Positions 11,126 through 22,497 of a DNA stretch of 64,000 bases are shown in pieces. Both the position numbers and the translations under genes were made by a program. This DNA comes from Mycteria americana (lineage: Eukaryota > Chordata > Aves > Ciconiiformes > Ciconiidae). Position 1 is the first letter of the stretch. Every line of letters starts with the position of its first letter. The DNA is taken from the NCBI RefSeq assembly GCF_035582795.1, contig NW_027445436.1, forward strand, positions 7,748,770 through 7,812,769, written 5' to 3'. A model generated the notes under the pieces. That model was not told where the DNA came from. It searched no databases and was given only the letters and a program-made list of their open reading frames with translations.

Positions 11126-12590
11126 AACCATCATACCCATGTGTTCTCAGACAGCCATGTGATTGGCTAGCAGGACGAGCCGCCCCTTCCTGTCTAAGTA
11201 TGCAGGATCCACCATGTTGTTTCAGCAGCCATTTTATGGCTGGTAACCGCCATTTCGAAAATGTCATGCCCCGTGTGTTTTCATACTGCATTGTATGGCT
11301 GGTAGGACTAGGCACCCCAAACATTTACCCAGAAGCACATCAGAAAAGGAAGCCCCCCTCTCACTACATATAGGGATGCCGCCACATTTGAAAGTGTCAT
11401 TCCCCATGTGTTTTCATAGTACATTGTGATTGGCTGATGGCCATTTTTGACACTGCCATACCCACATGTTCTCAGATCTCCCTCTGACTGGCTGCCTGCT
11501 TCTTTTGGACAAGGAAGTGCACTGATATAAAAATATATACATTTATATACAATATGTACATATATAGAAATATATATATATATAGAAACGTGTGTGCAAA
11601 TATTTATATATGTCATTTATTTTTATATACACTGTTTTATATATATTTATAAAGCTATAGAAAGTAAATATATTAAATTAGTGATAAGTATTAATGTTTA
11701 TATTTGTTAAAATTATTAATTTTAATTTGATATGTTTCTTATTAAATTTAATGCATTTACCATGTCATTTATTAAAAAATTTAATTTATTACTTAATAGT
11801 TATTAAAATATTTATTGATAGTCTATATTTCTATAGAACTTAAATATATATATAGGTAAAAGCATACATATAAAATGGATTAATCATTCTTTACTAAGAG
11901 CTAGTGGGATGAATAATTAAAGTTTAAATGTGAACAGAAAGGAATTAAACAAAAGTAAAAGGCAGGTTTGGAGACCCCTACTTTACCAGGCTGCAGAACA
12001 AGCCCTGACATGTCTGGGGTGGGGGAGGAACTTCAAGAGGGTAGAGGGGTGACAAAAGAGTGGGGGAGCATGGACAAGTTGGGGCATGCCTATGGAAAGG
12101 GCTACAGACTCCTCCTAGGAGGCCCACTAAGGAGCCACCTGCACAAATCCTGTCACGTGCAAAGGCAGGCCCAAGCCTGTGAGCCTGACTGAGAGGCCTC
12201 CACATCCGGGCCCCAGCCCAACAGGATGACCATGCAGGATTACTGGGGCAGACTTTGGGCTTTGCACAGTGCTGCAAGACACAGACAACACCAGCTGTGA
12301 AAATTTAAAACCAGAACAAAATGCCAACTTGAGAAGAACATGTGAGCGGGGATGACAAGAAAAAGACCCTAAGGGATTCCCAAAAAGGACCATGCAAACC
12401 CGAAGAACCAGCCAATGGGCCCATGAACTACAATCTGGATTTCAGGGTGGGGGGGGCAGCTCCCTTTGCCCATCGTTGCGTCGGGGGGGCAGCTCCCTTT
12501 GCCCATCGTTGTGTCAGATCTTACAGCTCCCTGTAAGACCATTCTGGGGTGCAGGCTGGTGCAGGCTATGTGTTTCCTTATCCTTAGGGC
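11126..12590 (+). repeat. Left TIR of Polinton, inner segment
   Basis: It aligns in reverse complement with about 34,640-35,610. The first part (11,126-11,520) carries extra diverged subterminal units with GATTGGCT and CCATTTT motifs. An AT-rich zone follows (11,521-11,830), which differs in length from the right TIR. From about 11,832 to 12,490 I see no mismatch to the right TIR. Near 12,450-12,520 the left copy has an additional unit of a roughly 35-bp direct repeat with CAGCTCCCTTTGCCCATCG. Apparent ORFs in this region are mirrored in the other TIR and are not genes. Confidence 0.9.
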
Positions 12591-13040
12591 AATGCTGCAA
12601 AGAAGAGGCAGAAGACCGAGCATGCAATCAAGACTGGCCTGTTAGACAACGACTACTGGAAAAGCAGCAAGACGCAGGCTTTGGGACACAGACCGAAACC
12701 CTATGCTCTTATTAATCATAGCTACCACAGAAAAGGCAAGTGGATCAGTAAGAGCAATGGGGGTGTTGCAGAGCTGAAAGACCATGATTATTTTTGGGCA
12801 TAGCAGGCAGGATGGTGGTAATAAAAAGGTCTGGTGGGGCTGTTAGTTCTGACGCCTTGGATTACAGGCTTGCAAATGAGAAAAAAACTGTTGGAATGAA
12901 GGAATTAGGAAAGCTAAGTGAATTTTGTGTCACTGCAAGTGTCATATTGGCAAGGGGTTACAGGAATCACAAGAGCCCGTAAATGCAAACTGGTTTTCTG
13001 AAGGCCATTGAACGCTATAGAATAGAATGAAACAGAATAG
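12591..13040. other. Polinton interior without recognisable gene
   Basis: This stretch lies between the left TIR and a CR1 insertion. It contains no recognised coding sequence. Confidence 0.4.
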
Positions 13041-13085
13041 TATAGTATAGTATAGTATAGTATAGTATAGTATAGTATAGTATAG
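13041..13085. repeat. Microsatellite (TATAG)9
   Basis: There are nine perfect TATAG units at the 3' end of the - strand CR1. CR1 ends with a short A/T-rich repeat, so this array probably expanded from the CR1 tail. Confidence 0.95.
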
Positions 13086-14337
13086 AATAGTTCAGTTGGA
13101 AGGGACCTACAACAATCATCTAGTCCAACTGCCTGACCACTTCAGGGCTGACCAAAAGTTAAAGCATGTTATTAAGAGCATTGTCCAAATGCCTCTTAAA
13201 CACGGACAGGCTTGGGGCATCAACCACCTCTCTAAGAAACCTGTTCCAGTGTTTGACCACCCTCTTGGTAAAGACATGCTTCCTAATATCTAGTCTGAAC
13301 CTCCCCTGACGCAGCTTTGAGCCATTCCCATGTGTCCTGTCACTGGATACCAGGGAGAAGAGATCAGCACCTCCCTCTCCACTTCCCCTCCTCAGGAAGC
13401 TGTAGAGAGCAATGAGGTCGCCCCTCAGCCTCCTTCTCTCCAAACTAGACAAACCCAGAGTCCTTAGCTGCTCCTCATAGGACATGCCTTCCAGCCTTGT
13501 TGCCCTCCTCTGGACACATTCAAGTACCTTAACATCCTTCTTAAATTGTGGGGCCCAGAACTGCACACAGTACTCAAGGGGAGACCGCACCAATGCTAAA
13601 TACAGAGGGATAATCACCTCTTTTGACTGGCTGGTTATACTGTGTTTGATGCACCCCAGGATGCGGTTTGCCCTCTTGGCTGCCAGGGCACACTGCTGAC
13701 TCCTGTTGAGCCTGCTGTCAACCAGAACCCCCAGATCCCTTTCTGCAGGGCTGCTCTCCAGCCACTCCTCTCCCAATCTATACTTGTGCCCAGCCTTACT
13801 CCATCCCAGGTGTGGAACCCAGCATTTGTTCTTGTTAAATTTCATGCCATTGATGATTGCCTAATGCTCCAATCTATCTAGATCCTTCTGCAAGGCCTCT
13901 TGTCCCTCGCGAGAGTCACCAGCACCTCCCAGTTTAGTATCCTCAGCAAACTTGCTAAGGGTGCATTTAACTCCTGCATCCAGATCACTGATAAAACTAT
14001 TGAACAGAACTGGCCCTAGAATTGAGCCCTGAGGAATACCGCTGGTGACTGGTCGCCAGCCAGATGTAGCTCCATTCACTACAACCCTTTGAGGCCTGCC
14101 ATTCAGCCAGTTCTTCACCCAGCGCACCATGTACCTACTCATCTCACAGTTGGACAATTTGTCCAGAAGGATGCTGTGAGGGACAGTATCAAAAGCCTTC
14201 CTAAAATCCAGAAAAACTACATCTGCCTTCCCTTCATCCGCTAGGCAGGTGACCTTATTGTAGAAGGATATCAAATTAGTTAGACAGGACTTTCCCTTTG
14301 TGCACCCATGTTGACTGTGCCTGATGATTGCATTGTC
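13041..14337 (-). mobile_element. CR1 retrotransposon, 5'-truncated
   Basis: The 3' end is at about 13,041-13,090 (GTTCAGTTGGAAGGGACC on the + strand, the CR1 3' UTR read in reverse). The C-terminal half of ORF2 reverse transcriptase follows up to 14,337. RT motifs include [25 protein letters not shown] and FAED in place of the usual (F/Y)xDD. It inserted between the Polinton left TIR and the polymerase gene. Confidence 0.93.
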
Positions 14338-15249
14338 ACGAGTGTAGAAGATGCATTTGAAAGCCCAACCCCCACCCTCAAATGTAGCAAGGGTGGTGGA
14401 GCAGTCGGCAGATGTCACTGTGGCTTCCATGGAGCATGTTAGGCAGTGGGGATGGCCAATCCAGAGGTTCGGAGCTAGACAATAAGTAGAAGAATACAGA
14501 TACATTAATTTAGATCAGATATCAGTACATGAAGCTTATGAAACATTTGTTCGGGGTGTAGAGCAAATTTTTTATCATTTATGCCAACTGTTTGAACCTG
14601 GTGATTACGCTCAGCTCTGTCTTTATGCTGTTAGCATGCATGACTCTCTATATTCTCCTGCTATTAATTTAAACAATATGAAGGCTGCAAAATTTTTAGA
14701 CTCCTGCCAAGTAAAATACAACTGTGTTTTGATCAGACTTTCCGCCTGGCTGTCATTATTGTAAAAGCCATTGGGGGTGGGGTACGCAAAACCCTGGAGT
14801 CTATCTCCCATTCCAAAATTATAGACAAAAAGTGTTGCTATGTAATTGATCTAAATAACAGTGACAATAATCTGTGTTTTGCCGAGAGTCTTGCAGCGCT
14901 TACAGCTGTGAGGTATCTGACAGATGCAGAATTGTTAAGCAGAGCAAAAGAGCTACATGACAAACTGGGGCGGTCTGTGCATGGGAAGGTCATGCTGAGT
15001 GACATCCCTTTGTTGGAGGGTCTGCTACATGTTAATATAGGCATCATCCTCCTCTCTGAGGGGAAAAAGGCCTGGGGGATTTTTAAGCCAAGCAACAGTC
15101 TTAGATATCCCAAGATCTGTTTCCTCCTTTTACATGATGAACATTATTATGGCGTTAAGGATGCCAGGAAGGTATTTGGGGCAAGAAACTTTTGTGAGCT
15201 TTGTCATACATTGTATAACCATGGCCATAGCTGTAAATGTTATTGTCAG

Positions 15250-16274
15250 TGCGGTGGGTTGACCTTGGCTGGCTGCCAGGTGCCCACTAAGCCACTCTAT
15301 CACTCACCCTCCTCAACTGGACAGGAGGGAGAAAATATGACGAAAGGCTCATGGGTCGAAATAAGGCCAGGGAGATCACTCAGCAATTACCGTCATGGGC
15401 AAAATAGACTCGACTCAGGGAAATTAATTTAATTTATTACCAATCAAAGTCAGAGTAGGATAATGAGAAATAAAACAAATCTTAAAACACCTTCCCCCCT
15501 CCCCTCCCTTCTTCCCGGGCTCAACTTCACTCCCGACTTCTCTACCTCCTCCCCCTGAGCGGCCCAGGGGGACAGGGAATGGGGGTTGTGGTCAGTTCAT
15601 TATGTGTCATCTCTGCCGCTCCTTCCTCCTCACGCTCTTCCCCTGCTCCAACATGGGGTCCCTCACACGGGAGACAGTCCTTCACAAACTGCTCCAATGT
15701 GGGTCCTCCCCACGGGCTGCAGTTCTTCATGAACTGCTCCAGCATGTGTCCTTTCCACAGGGTACAGTCCTTCAGGAATGGACTGCTCCAGCATGGGTCC
15801 CCCACAGGGCCACAGGTCCTGCCAGGGACCTGCTCCAGTGCGGCTCTCCATGGGGGTCACAGCTTCCTTCAGGGATATCTGCTCCACCGTGGACCTCCCT
15901 GGGCTGCAGGGGAACAATCTGCCTCACCATGGTCTTCTCCACGGGCTGCAGGGGAATCTCTGCTCCGGCACCTGAAGCACCTCCTCCCCTTCCTTCTTCT
16001 CTGACCTTGGTGTCTGCAGAGTTGTTTCTCTCACATATTCTCACTCCTCTCTCCCAGCTGCTGTTGCACAGCAGATTTTACCCCTTCTTAAATACATTAT
16101 CACAGAGGCGCTAGCACTGTCGCTGATTGGCTCAGTTTTGGCCAGTGGTGGGTCTGTCTTGGAGCAGGTTGGAACTGGCTCTGTCTGACATGGGGGCAGC
16201 TTCTGGCATCTTCTCACAGAAGCCATCCCTGTAGCTCCCCCGCTACCAAAACCTTGCCATGTAAACCTAATGCA
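15250..16274 (-). mobile_element. Solo LTR inside polB
   Basis: This 1,025-bp LTR is in the same family as 9,146-11,125, in reverse orientation (TGCGGTGGGTTGACC at the left, CCTAATGCA at the right). The internal array of roughly 50-bp ATGCTGGAGCAG-type units is present. Polymerase homology stops at its left edge within a cysteine-rich stretch and resumes right after it. The flanks GTCAG and GCTGG are only weakly alike, so the duplication is decayed. Confidence 0.85.
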
Positions 16275-16621
16275 GCTGGTTCTGCTTGTCTTTTGACTGT
16301 GCATTTAACTTGGAGGAAAGGATAAGGTGCCCCAGCTGCAGGCTGTTGTTCAGGTCTGGGGAATACTTACAGAGGCACAAGGCCCTGACTATTAAAAACC
16401 AAATTGATTGCTTGGCTATGGTTTTCTGAGAGAAGTGTAAGGCCTATGTAGAAAACCAGCACAAATGTAAAGGCTGGAAGCCTGGAATGTGCTATGAACA
16501 GATCTGTAGTTTAACCAGCACCAGTGTTTCGTGCCCACAATGAAAAATGCAGAAACAAGGCAGGGTTATGTTTTATATGACATGGAATGTATGCAGGAAA
16601 CCAGAACTCACATCCTGAACT

Positions 16622-16641
16622 ACTTTTTTTTTTTTTTTTTG
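16622..16641. repeat. Poly-T tract inside polB
   Basis: A run of about 19 T follows the exonuclease I motif. About 80 bases after it do not resemble the polymerase; homology returns near 16,725. This suggests a small replacement or retroposed fragment. Confidence 0.7.
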
Positions 16642-18674
16642 CTATGGAGTTAGCTCTGGATGCCCCTTGGGATGAAGAAGAAGGGGCAGAAAGGAAAACT
16701 GAAAGGGAATGGGAGTTGAAAGGGGCCACATGTCTCGTGGACTTTATTCAGTTGTTTATGGACACAAAGTTTCGGGGCTACACAGTCCTAGTGCATAATG
16801 CCAAAGGCTATGATGGCTACTTTGTTGTTAGTCAGCTTCTGAAGGAAAAAAATGGATGTGCATTTAATCCCCCAAGGTGGTAAAGAAGTATCCAGCCTGA
16901 GTTTCATAGACTCTTTAAAATTTTACCCATGAAACTAAGCAGCCTTCCCCAAGCTTTGAGTATCAAGAGTTGCAAAGGTTACTTCCCTCCTTTTTTTTTC
17001 AACACTGCTGAAACTCAAAGTTATGTGGGCCCTCTTCCACCACCGGAATATTATGGGGTGGACAGCATGGTGCTTGAGGAGAAAAAGCAATTCTTGGCAT
17101 GGCACACAACTAAGCAGGAGAAGATTTTTGACTTGCAAAAAGAACTGAGTTACTATTGCCAGCAAGATGTAAAAATTTTGAGGGAGGCCTGCCGATTATA
17201 CAGGAATGAGATTATGGTGATGACCCATCACACATTCTATGAGAAAGAGGGCAATGAAAAGGTGAAGGCTTATTGCTGTATAGATCCCTTTCAGTATACT
17301 ATGCTGGCCTCTGCTCACATGGCCACGTACTGCTTTATGTTCCTTAAACCTAACACAGCAGCAATCCTCCCTCCAGATGGCTCTCATCAGAGGAAAAAGA
17401 GCTATTCAACCACCTCTATTCAATAGCTTATTTATGTGCCCAAAAAGGAAAAATATTAAAATCCATCATGCATTACAAGGTGGTGAATATCAAGTAGGAT
17501 CCTACTTCTTGGATGGCTATGCGGTCATTGATGGGGTGCTGACAGCTTTCTAATTTAATGGATGCTTTTCCCATGGCTGTATTGAATGCTACCATGAAAA
17601 AGACTGGAATCCTTTGGCGGGGGCCACCTTTGGATATTTGTATTACACAGCACAACAAAAGATGGACCACCAAAAGAGAACGGGTTTTAACATCAGCTCT
17701 CTATGGGAGCATGAGTGGGTCGCTATGACAAAATCAGATGGGGAGCTTGCAGAATTCTTAGCCAAGATCAAACTGCCCACACCACTGATCCCCAGAGATG
17801 CGCTTTTTGGTGGCAGGACAAATGCCATTTGTCTGTATCACAAAGCAGCCCCTGATGAAAAGATATATTACTATGATCTTACTAGCCTCTATCCCTTCAT
17901 CAACAAAACAAAACAAACCAAAACAATATCCTCTTGGGCACCCCGAAGTTATTTTTGAGACTGTTGACACCCTGACAGCCTAATTCGGGATGGTCAAAGT
18001 AAAGGTGTATCTGCTGCATGGGCTCTTTTTCCCTGTGCTTCCCGTGAAGGTAAATAGCAAGCTATTGTTTCCCTTGTGCCACACTTGTGCTGAAACCTGC
18101 CAGGCCCTCTGCACCCACAGTGATGAAGAGCGAGCCCTTGTGGGTACCTGGTGTTCCATGGAACTGAACAAGGTTCTGGAGAAGGGCTACAGGGTTTGTG
18201 AAATCTATGAGGTTTGGCATTTTGAACAGAGGGCTAGCAGTCTTTTCTCACATTATATAAAGCTCCACCTCCTCCAGAAGCAGGAAGCTTCAGGCTACCC
18301 AGCCTGGTGCACAGATGATGACCAAAAAGCTAAATATGTTGAAGTTTACAGGCAGAAAGAAGATGTTTTGCAGCCTGAACATATTAAGAAAAACCCTGTC
18401 AAATGCCAAATTGCAAAACTGTGTTTAAATTCTCTGTGGGGGAAAATGCAGACAGCGATCCAACCTACCCAACACCACCGCAGTAAGTGAACCAGATGAG
18501 TTGTATGGTTACCTCTTTTCTGCAGTTTACGATGTGTCCTCCCGGATTTTATTTATGAGGATGTGGCCACTGTCTCATGGAAGCACGCCAAAGGACATGT
18601 GACCTTGGAGCGTGACACTAACATTTTTGTAGCGTGCTTCACCACAGCATACGTGCACCTAGAGCGCCCCAAAT

Positions 18675-18713
18675 CCTCAGACTGCAATTTCGCCCCAAAT
18701 TGCAGTCTGGAGG
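18675..18713. repeat. Palindrome in place of polymerase motif C
   Basis: CAGACTGCAATTT, loop CGCCCC, AAATTGCAGTCTG form a perfect 13-bp stem, extendable to about 16 bp with one bulge. CGCCCCAAAT also occurs directly repeated at 18,665 and 18,691. Confidence 0.9.
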
Positions 18714-18990
18714 AAAGTGTTGTTTAAACGTCAAAGGCATCATTCTAAATGCAACAAACAGAGAAAACAGATCAATTTTGAGGCCCTAAGGGATCTCGTG
18801 TTGGATTATGGTGTAAATCCAGACAGTGACGACCCTAAAAAGACCATGATAGTGCAGCGCTCTATTGTTAGGAACAAGCAGAAGTGCAAAATAGAAACAA
18901 GCCCCTCCGGGAGATGCAGAAGGTGGTCTATGACAAAAGGGTGCTAACTAAAAATTTTAAAAGCCTCCCCTACATTTTTTGATCACGGGT

Positions 18991-19612
18991 ATGCGCTGGA
19001 AGCACCCCTTTTCTGCTCTTCTAGCAGGCCCTAGTAACTGTGGGAAAAGTTATTTTGTAAAAGGTCTTTTGGAGAATGCCGACCACTTGCTGTCTGTTAT
19101 GCCTGAGAATATTGTGTGGTGTTACAGTTGTTGGCAGCCATTGTACCAGGAACTGCTCTGTAAATACCCTTTTATCAAATTTGTGGAGGACTTATGTGAA
19201 AGTCTTAGTGATAACCATTTATTTCCCCAATAAAGTAAATATGGTTGTGTTGGATGATTTGATGAACTCTGTGAGAGTGATGAAATTGAGAAAGCTTTTA
19301 CTAAGTATGTGCACCACAGGAATCTTAGCATCCTGTAGATTGTCCAGAATGTATCTTGCCAGGGTAAAAAGAGCCACACCATCACTCCCAACACAAAATA
19401 TATGGTGCTATTTAAGAACCCCCAAGATAAGCTCCAGATTGCGTCCCTAGCCAGGCAGATATATCCTGGCAAGGCCCCGTTATTTTAAACGCATTTGAAG
19501 ATGCTACAATGGCACCACAGGGTACCTGGTTGTCAATTTAAACGCTACTACCTGTGAGGCTTTTAGGCTAAGGACTGGTCCTTTCCTGCCAGAGCAGCCA
19601 GCCATTTACATA
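18991..19612 (+). pseudogene. Polinton packaging ATPase, FtsK/HerA type (broken)
   Basis: The ATG at 18,991 lies nine bases after the polymerase stop. The Walker A motif GPSNCGKS is at about 19,027-19,050. The Walker B-like MVVLDDLM is at 19,241-19,264. The segments between and after them, including HHRNLS and LFKNPQDK, follow the Polinton A32-like ATPase order but in three frames, with a TAA at 19,231. The family is thought to pump DNA into capsids. The C-terminus fades into a poly-G run. Its place right after polB is normal for the element. Confidence 0.88.
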
Positions 19613-19613
19613 T

Positions 19614-19630
19614 GGGGGGGGGGGGGGGGG
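19614..19630. repeat. Poly-G run (17 G)
   Basis: Seventeen consecutive G directly follow the ATPase pseudogene. The length is prone to sequencing error. Confidence 0.9.
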
Positions 19631-19727
19631 ACGGACACACACCAGTGTTCGTCAATAAATAGAGAAGGGCCAGACTGACACCCTATGTTGCTATCGGTGC
19701 AGACTTGGGAGGACAGTGTCTGAAGAG

Positions 19728-19924
19728 ACTGCTCTCCAGCCACTCCTCTTCCAGTCTATACTTGTGCCTGGCGTTACTCCATTCCAGGTGCAGAACCTGG
19801 CATTTGTTCTTGTTAAATTTCATGCCACTGATGATTGCCCAATGCTCCAATCTATCTAGATCCCTCTGCAAGGCCTCTTGTCCCTCGAGAGATTCAACAG
19901 CACCTCCCAGTTTAGTATTATTAG
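19728..19924 (-). mobile_element. CR1 fragment
   Basis: This is about 197 bp of ORF2 matching 13,745-13,945 and, reversed, 30,830-31,020. The motifs GMKFNKNKC and EEEWLESS are visible in translation. Both CR1 ends are missing. Confidence 0.88.
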
Positions 19925-21065
19925 CATGTGCACTTTGTGTGTGTGTGCCTACTGGGAATACACCTTCAACCTCACTACTGGTTGGATCTGGGGGCATGGA
20001 GCTACAGCAGCCTCACCTCCCTCAGGCTGTTGGATCTGGCACAATATATTTTTTCTCCTGTGACAAGTATAAGATGTAGTGGGGTCACAGGGAGGAGGGT
20101 CACATCATAGCAGCCACCTTGCTGGAAGGCGTGCTTAAAGAGAGCCATGTAGAAGAGACTTCTTGAGCTCCAGTGAGTTCTTGCAAGTCCCATCACGGAA
20201 AAAGGGAGAGCCATTTTCTGTAATACCCTCCTATGGGTTACTAAATGTGTTACAAAACAGAAATGCATGATGTGGCAATGAAAAAAGTAAATACAACCCT
20301 AAGAAGTAGCAGATGATGTATTTTCAGGACAGTATTAATACCATTATACAGGACCCTGATGAGACTTGAGGTCTGTTCTAATCTACGTATCTGCATTCAA
20401 GAAAGATTAATTTAACTCAATCAGGAGAAGGAGCATTAGAACGATCAAGAGAATGGAAAGCCTGTTTTTGAGATGTTATTTAGTGCACAGCCTATCTAGT
20501 GCAGCAAAGCAAAGGATAAGAGGATATGGTTACTGCTTATACATGTGTCAGAGTATAAACTAAAGAGAAAAAGAAAGGTTTAAGCCAGTGAGGCAGTTTC
20601 ATATTTGAGCCAATGAGAGCAGTAGAGTCTGGAACAGCCATAATGGGAGCAGTAGAGGCAAAAATTTAACTGGTTTTAAGATAGATCTCTATCATTTTAT
20701 GAAAGGGATTATATTAAACATTGACAAAGCTAGAGACTAAGCTCTATACTCTGAAGTCCTTTTCAAAGAATATATACTAAAAGCTGAAACAAGAAAGCAT
20801 AACATTTTTGGGAGATTTACTAATGATACTGATGCAGGTAGCAGAAAATTCCTGCTGCTTTTTTTTTTCTTTCGAGTGCCAATGACTCTATTGTAGTTTA
20901 TATTATACTGCATAGTCTCTGTCTTTGCACAGAAAGGTCTATATCTGTGGTTCCAAAGGAAACTGCCTAAATTATGCATTTAATCCTGTCTTTTAATGTA
21001 TTATTCTTGATTGGCTCTTTCTGTAGCTAAGCTATATAAAAATAATAGTGTGTATATATGTATGT

Positions 21066-21096
<31 letters not shown>

Positions 21097-21489
21097 AAAT
21101 GACACAAAATTTATCCTGCTGGCATTTAGTGTAGGCATTTAGATGCTTGCCTCCCTTTTATTTGTATATAGTGTTTTGTGCTGAGGTTGTTGAGTTGCTC
21201 CAAAAGCTAATTTTCAGTCCTTTTGTTCCATAATCCATGAGGGATCTCAAGGAGGCAAAAATATCAGCTTTAATTCACCCTAAATATGTCTCTTTCAGAG
21301 CATCATACCAAAATGTAACATTTTGACTTAGGAGTGTTGAAACACTTGTCTGAGTTTGAGAATATAAAAAATTAAAAGTTTCAATATTTCTTTATAGACC
21401 ATTTAGAATTTCTGACTATGTGAAAAAATGTGATAATTGAGCTAATTGTCCTAGGTTGGAGAAAAATTCTGAAATGTGGGAAAACTCTT
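19925..21489. other. No gene recognised
   Basis: This is A/T-rich sequence with a TG/CA and TA microsatellite near 21,050-21,100. The part at about 20,330-20,720 faintly resembles the 3' end of an old CR1 on the + strand, but not enough to annotate. It could be Polinton non-coding sequence or an older insertion. Confidence 0.4.
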
Positions 21490-21597
21490 GTGTTTCTTGT
21501 TCAGCAATCTCCAAGCCCAGCTGGGTGGCTTTCAGTTCTGCAGACCGACTCAACTTGCATTCTCCATTGACAGTTTCTGTGACTTGTCATGTGGGAC

Positions 21598-22267
21598 TGT
21601 CAAAATCTTTGACCTGGTTCTTTTAGATATTCCACACATGGACAGTGTAAAGTTTAATATCAAATTTACTGATTTAAACATACTTGATGTTACATGGGAT
21701 TTCTGATTTAGTGGAGTGATAGAAAATATATTGCATAACACAACACAAATGTAAGTTACACTTAGCAAAATATATAGCAATTGCAATATACAGTTTAATC
21801 ACAATACCAATGTGATTCCCATTACCAGTCTCTATAATATGCTCACCATCAGGATGCTGGGCATCCCCAGTCACTGTGAAGGAATATGTAGGTTGAAGCC
21901 AGCTCAAGCCCGTTGCTCTCTTCAAAATTCTTTTGTTAGTTGTTTAGTTTTTATACTCTGTGTTGGGCTGAGCCACATATTCACTCCCCCCATGCTGGTC
22001 TGGCTAACTCAGGGAGACATTCACACTCTTTTAATGAACTCGGGGAGAAACATTTACATCACCAGTTGATCCACTCAGCTGTTGATAACTGTTTATCTAA
22101 AACAAAGGCCACACTCTGGTCCCCTTTGTGTTGAGATAAAAGCCAGCTTCTTTGCAACAGCTGTGGTCAGTCACACCCTGCATTATTTCCTGAGTTTCAC
22201 AGACACATCACCCTTGCCCATCTCCTCTGAGCCTGCTTCCATTTTAGGGGTTTATTGGTCAGTCACA
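21598..22267. mobile_element. Solo LTR 1 in the ERVL remnant, TSD GGGAC
   Basis: A 670-bp insertion runs from TGTCAAAATC to GGTCAGTCACA. It is flanked by GGGAC at 21,593-21,597 and 22,268-22,272. The two flanks join to match provirus positions around 4,295. TG/CA ends and a 5-bp duplication identify it as an LTR. Orientation was not determined. Confidence 0.9.
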
Positions 22268-22497
22268 GGGACTCCACACAGAAGCTTTCCACATCCGACG
22301 GTTTCCCACAATATGACAGGACCCATTGGTAAACGGGCCATATTGCCTTTCACCTTCTGATAACTCATTGTCCGGTGGCACCTCTTGGGCATGAGTCACC
22401 TCCTCAGGTGATGCTCCAAAGTTTCTGTCTTCTGGCCAGTCCATGATCTCTTCCAGGATTCCTGGGCAGTTGGGTTCCCCATTCAAGCCTGTTGCGT

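Larger units (their letters stand above)
14500..18982 (+). pseudogene. polB: Polinton protein-primed DNA polymerase B (broken)
   Basis: It would replicate the element by protein priming. Visible in order: an N-terminal domain (14,500-15,249) with HDEHYYGV and paired cysteines; a second cysteine cluster after the nested LTR (about 16,310-16,500); the exonuclease acidic pair in YDME (16,579-16,587); Exo II HNAKGYDGYF (about 16,795); Exo III YCQQDVKIL (about 17,155); polymerase motif A YYDLTSLYP (about 17,868); motif B KLCLNSLWGK (about 18,415); and a conserved C-terminus VYDKRVL with stop TGA at 18,980. Motif C (the YxDTDS region) is absent, replaced near 18,675-18,713 by a palindrome. Many frameshifts, an LTR insertion (15,250-16,274) and a poly-T tract at 16,622 make it non-functional. 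The start codon is not certain. Confidence 0.88.

Noticed and set aside
11968..12393. Overlapping ORFs of 74, 99 and 88 codons, present again at 34,815-35,240
   Set aside because: They are mirrored because they lie in the inverted repeats. They overlap each other on both strands and resemble no protein family.
13041..13085. Regular (TATAG)n array as a CRISPR-like repeat
   Set aside because: The unit is 5 bp without spacers and sits at a CR1 tail; it is a microsatellite.
20330..20720. An old CR1-like fragment
   Set aside because: The resemblance to CR1 3' sequence is faint and could not be confirmed by eye, so it is not listed as a feature.
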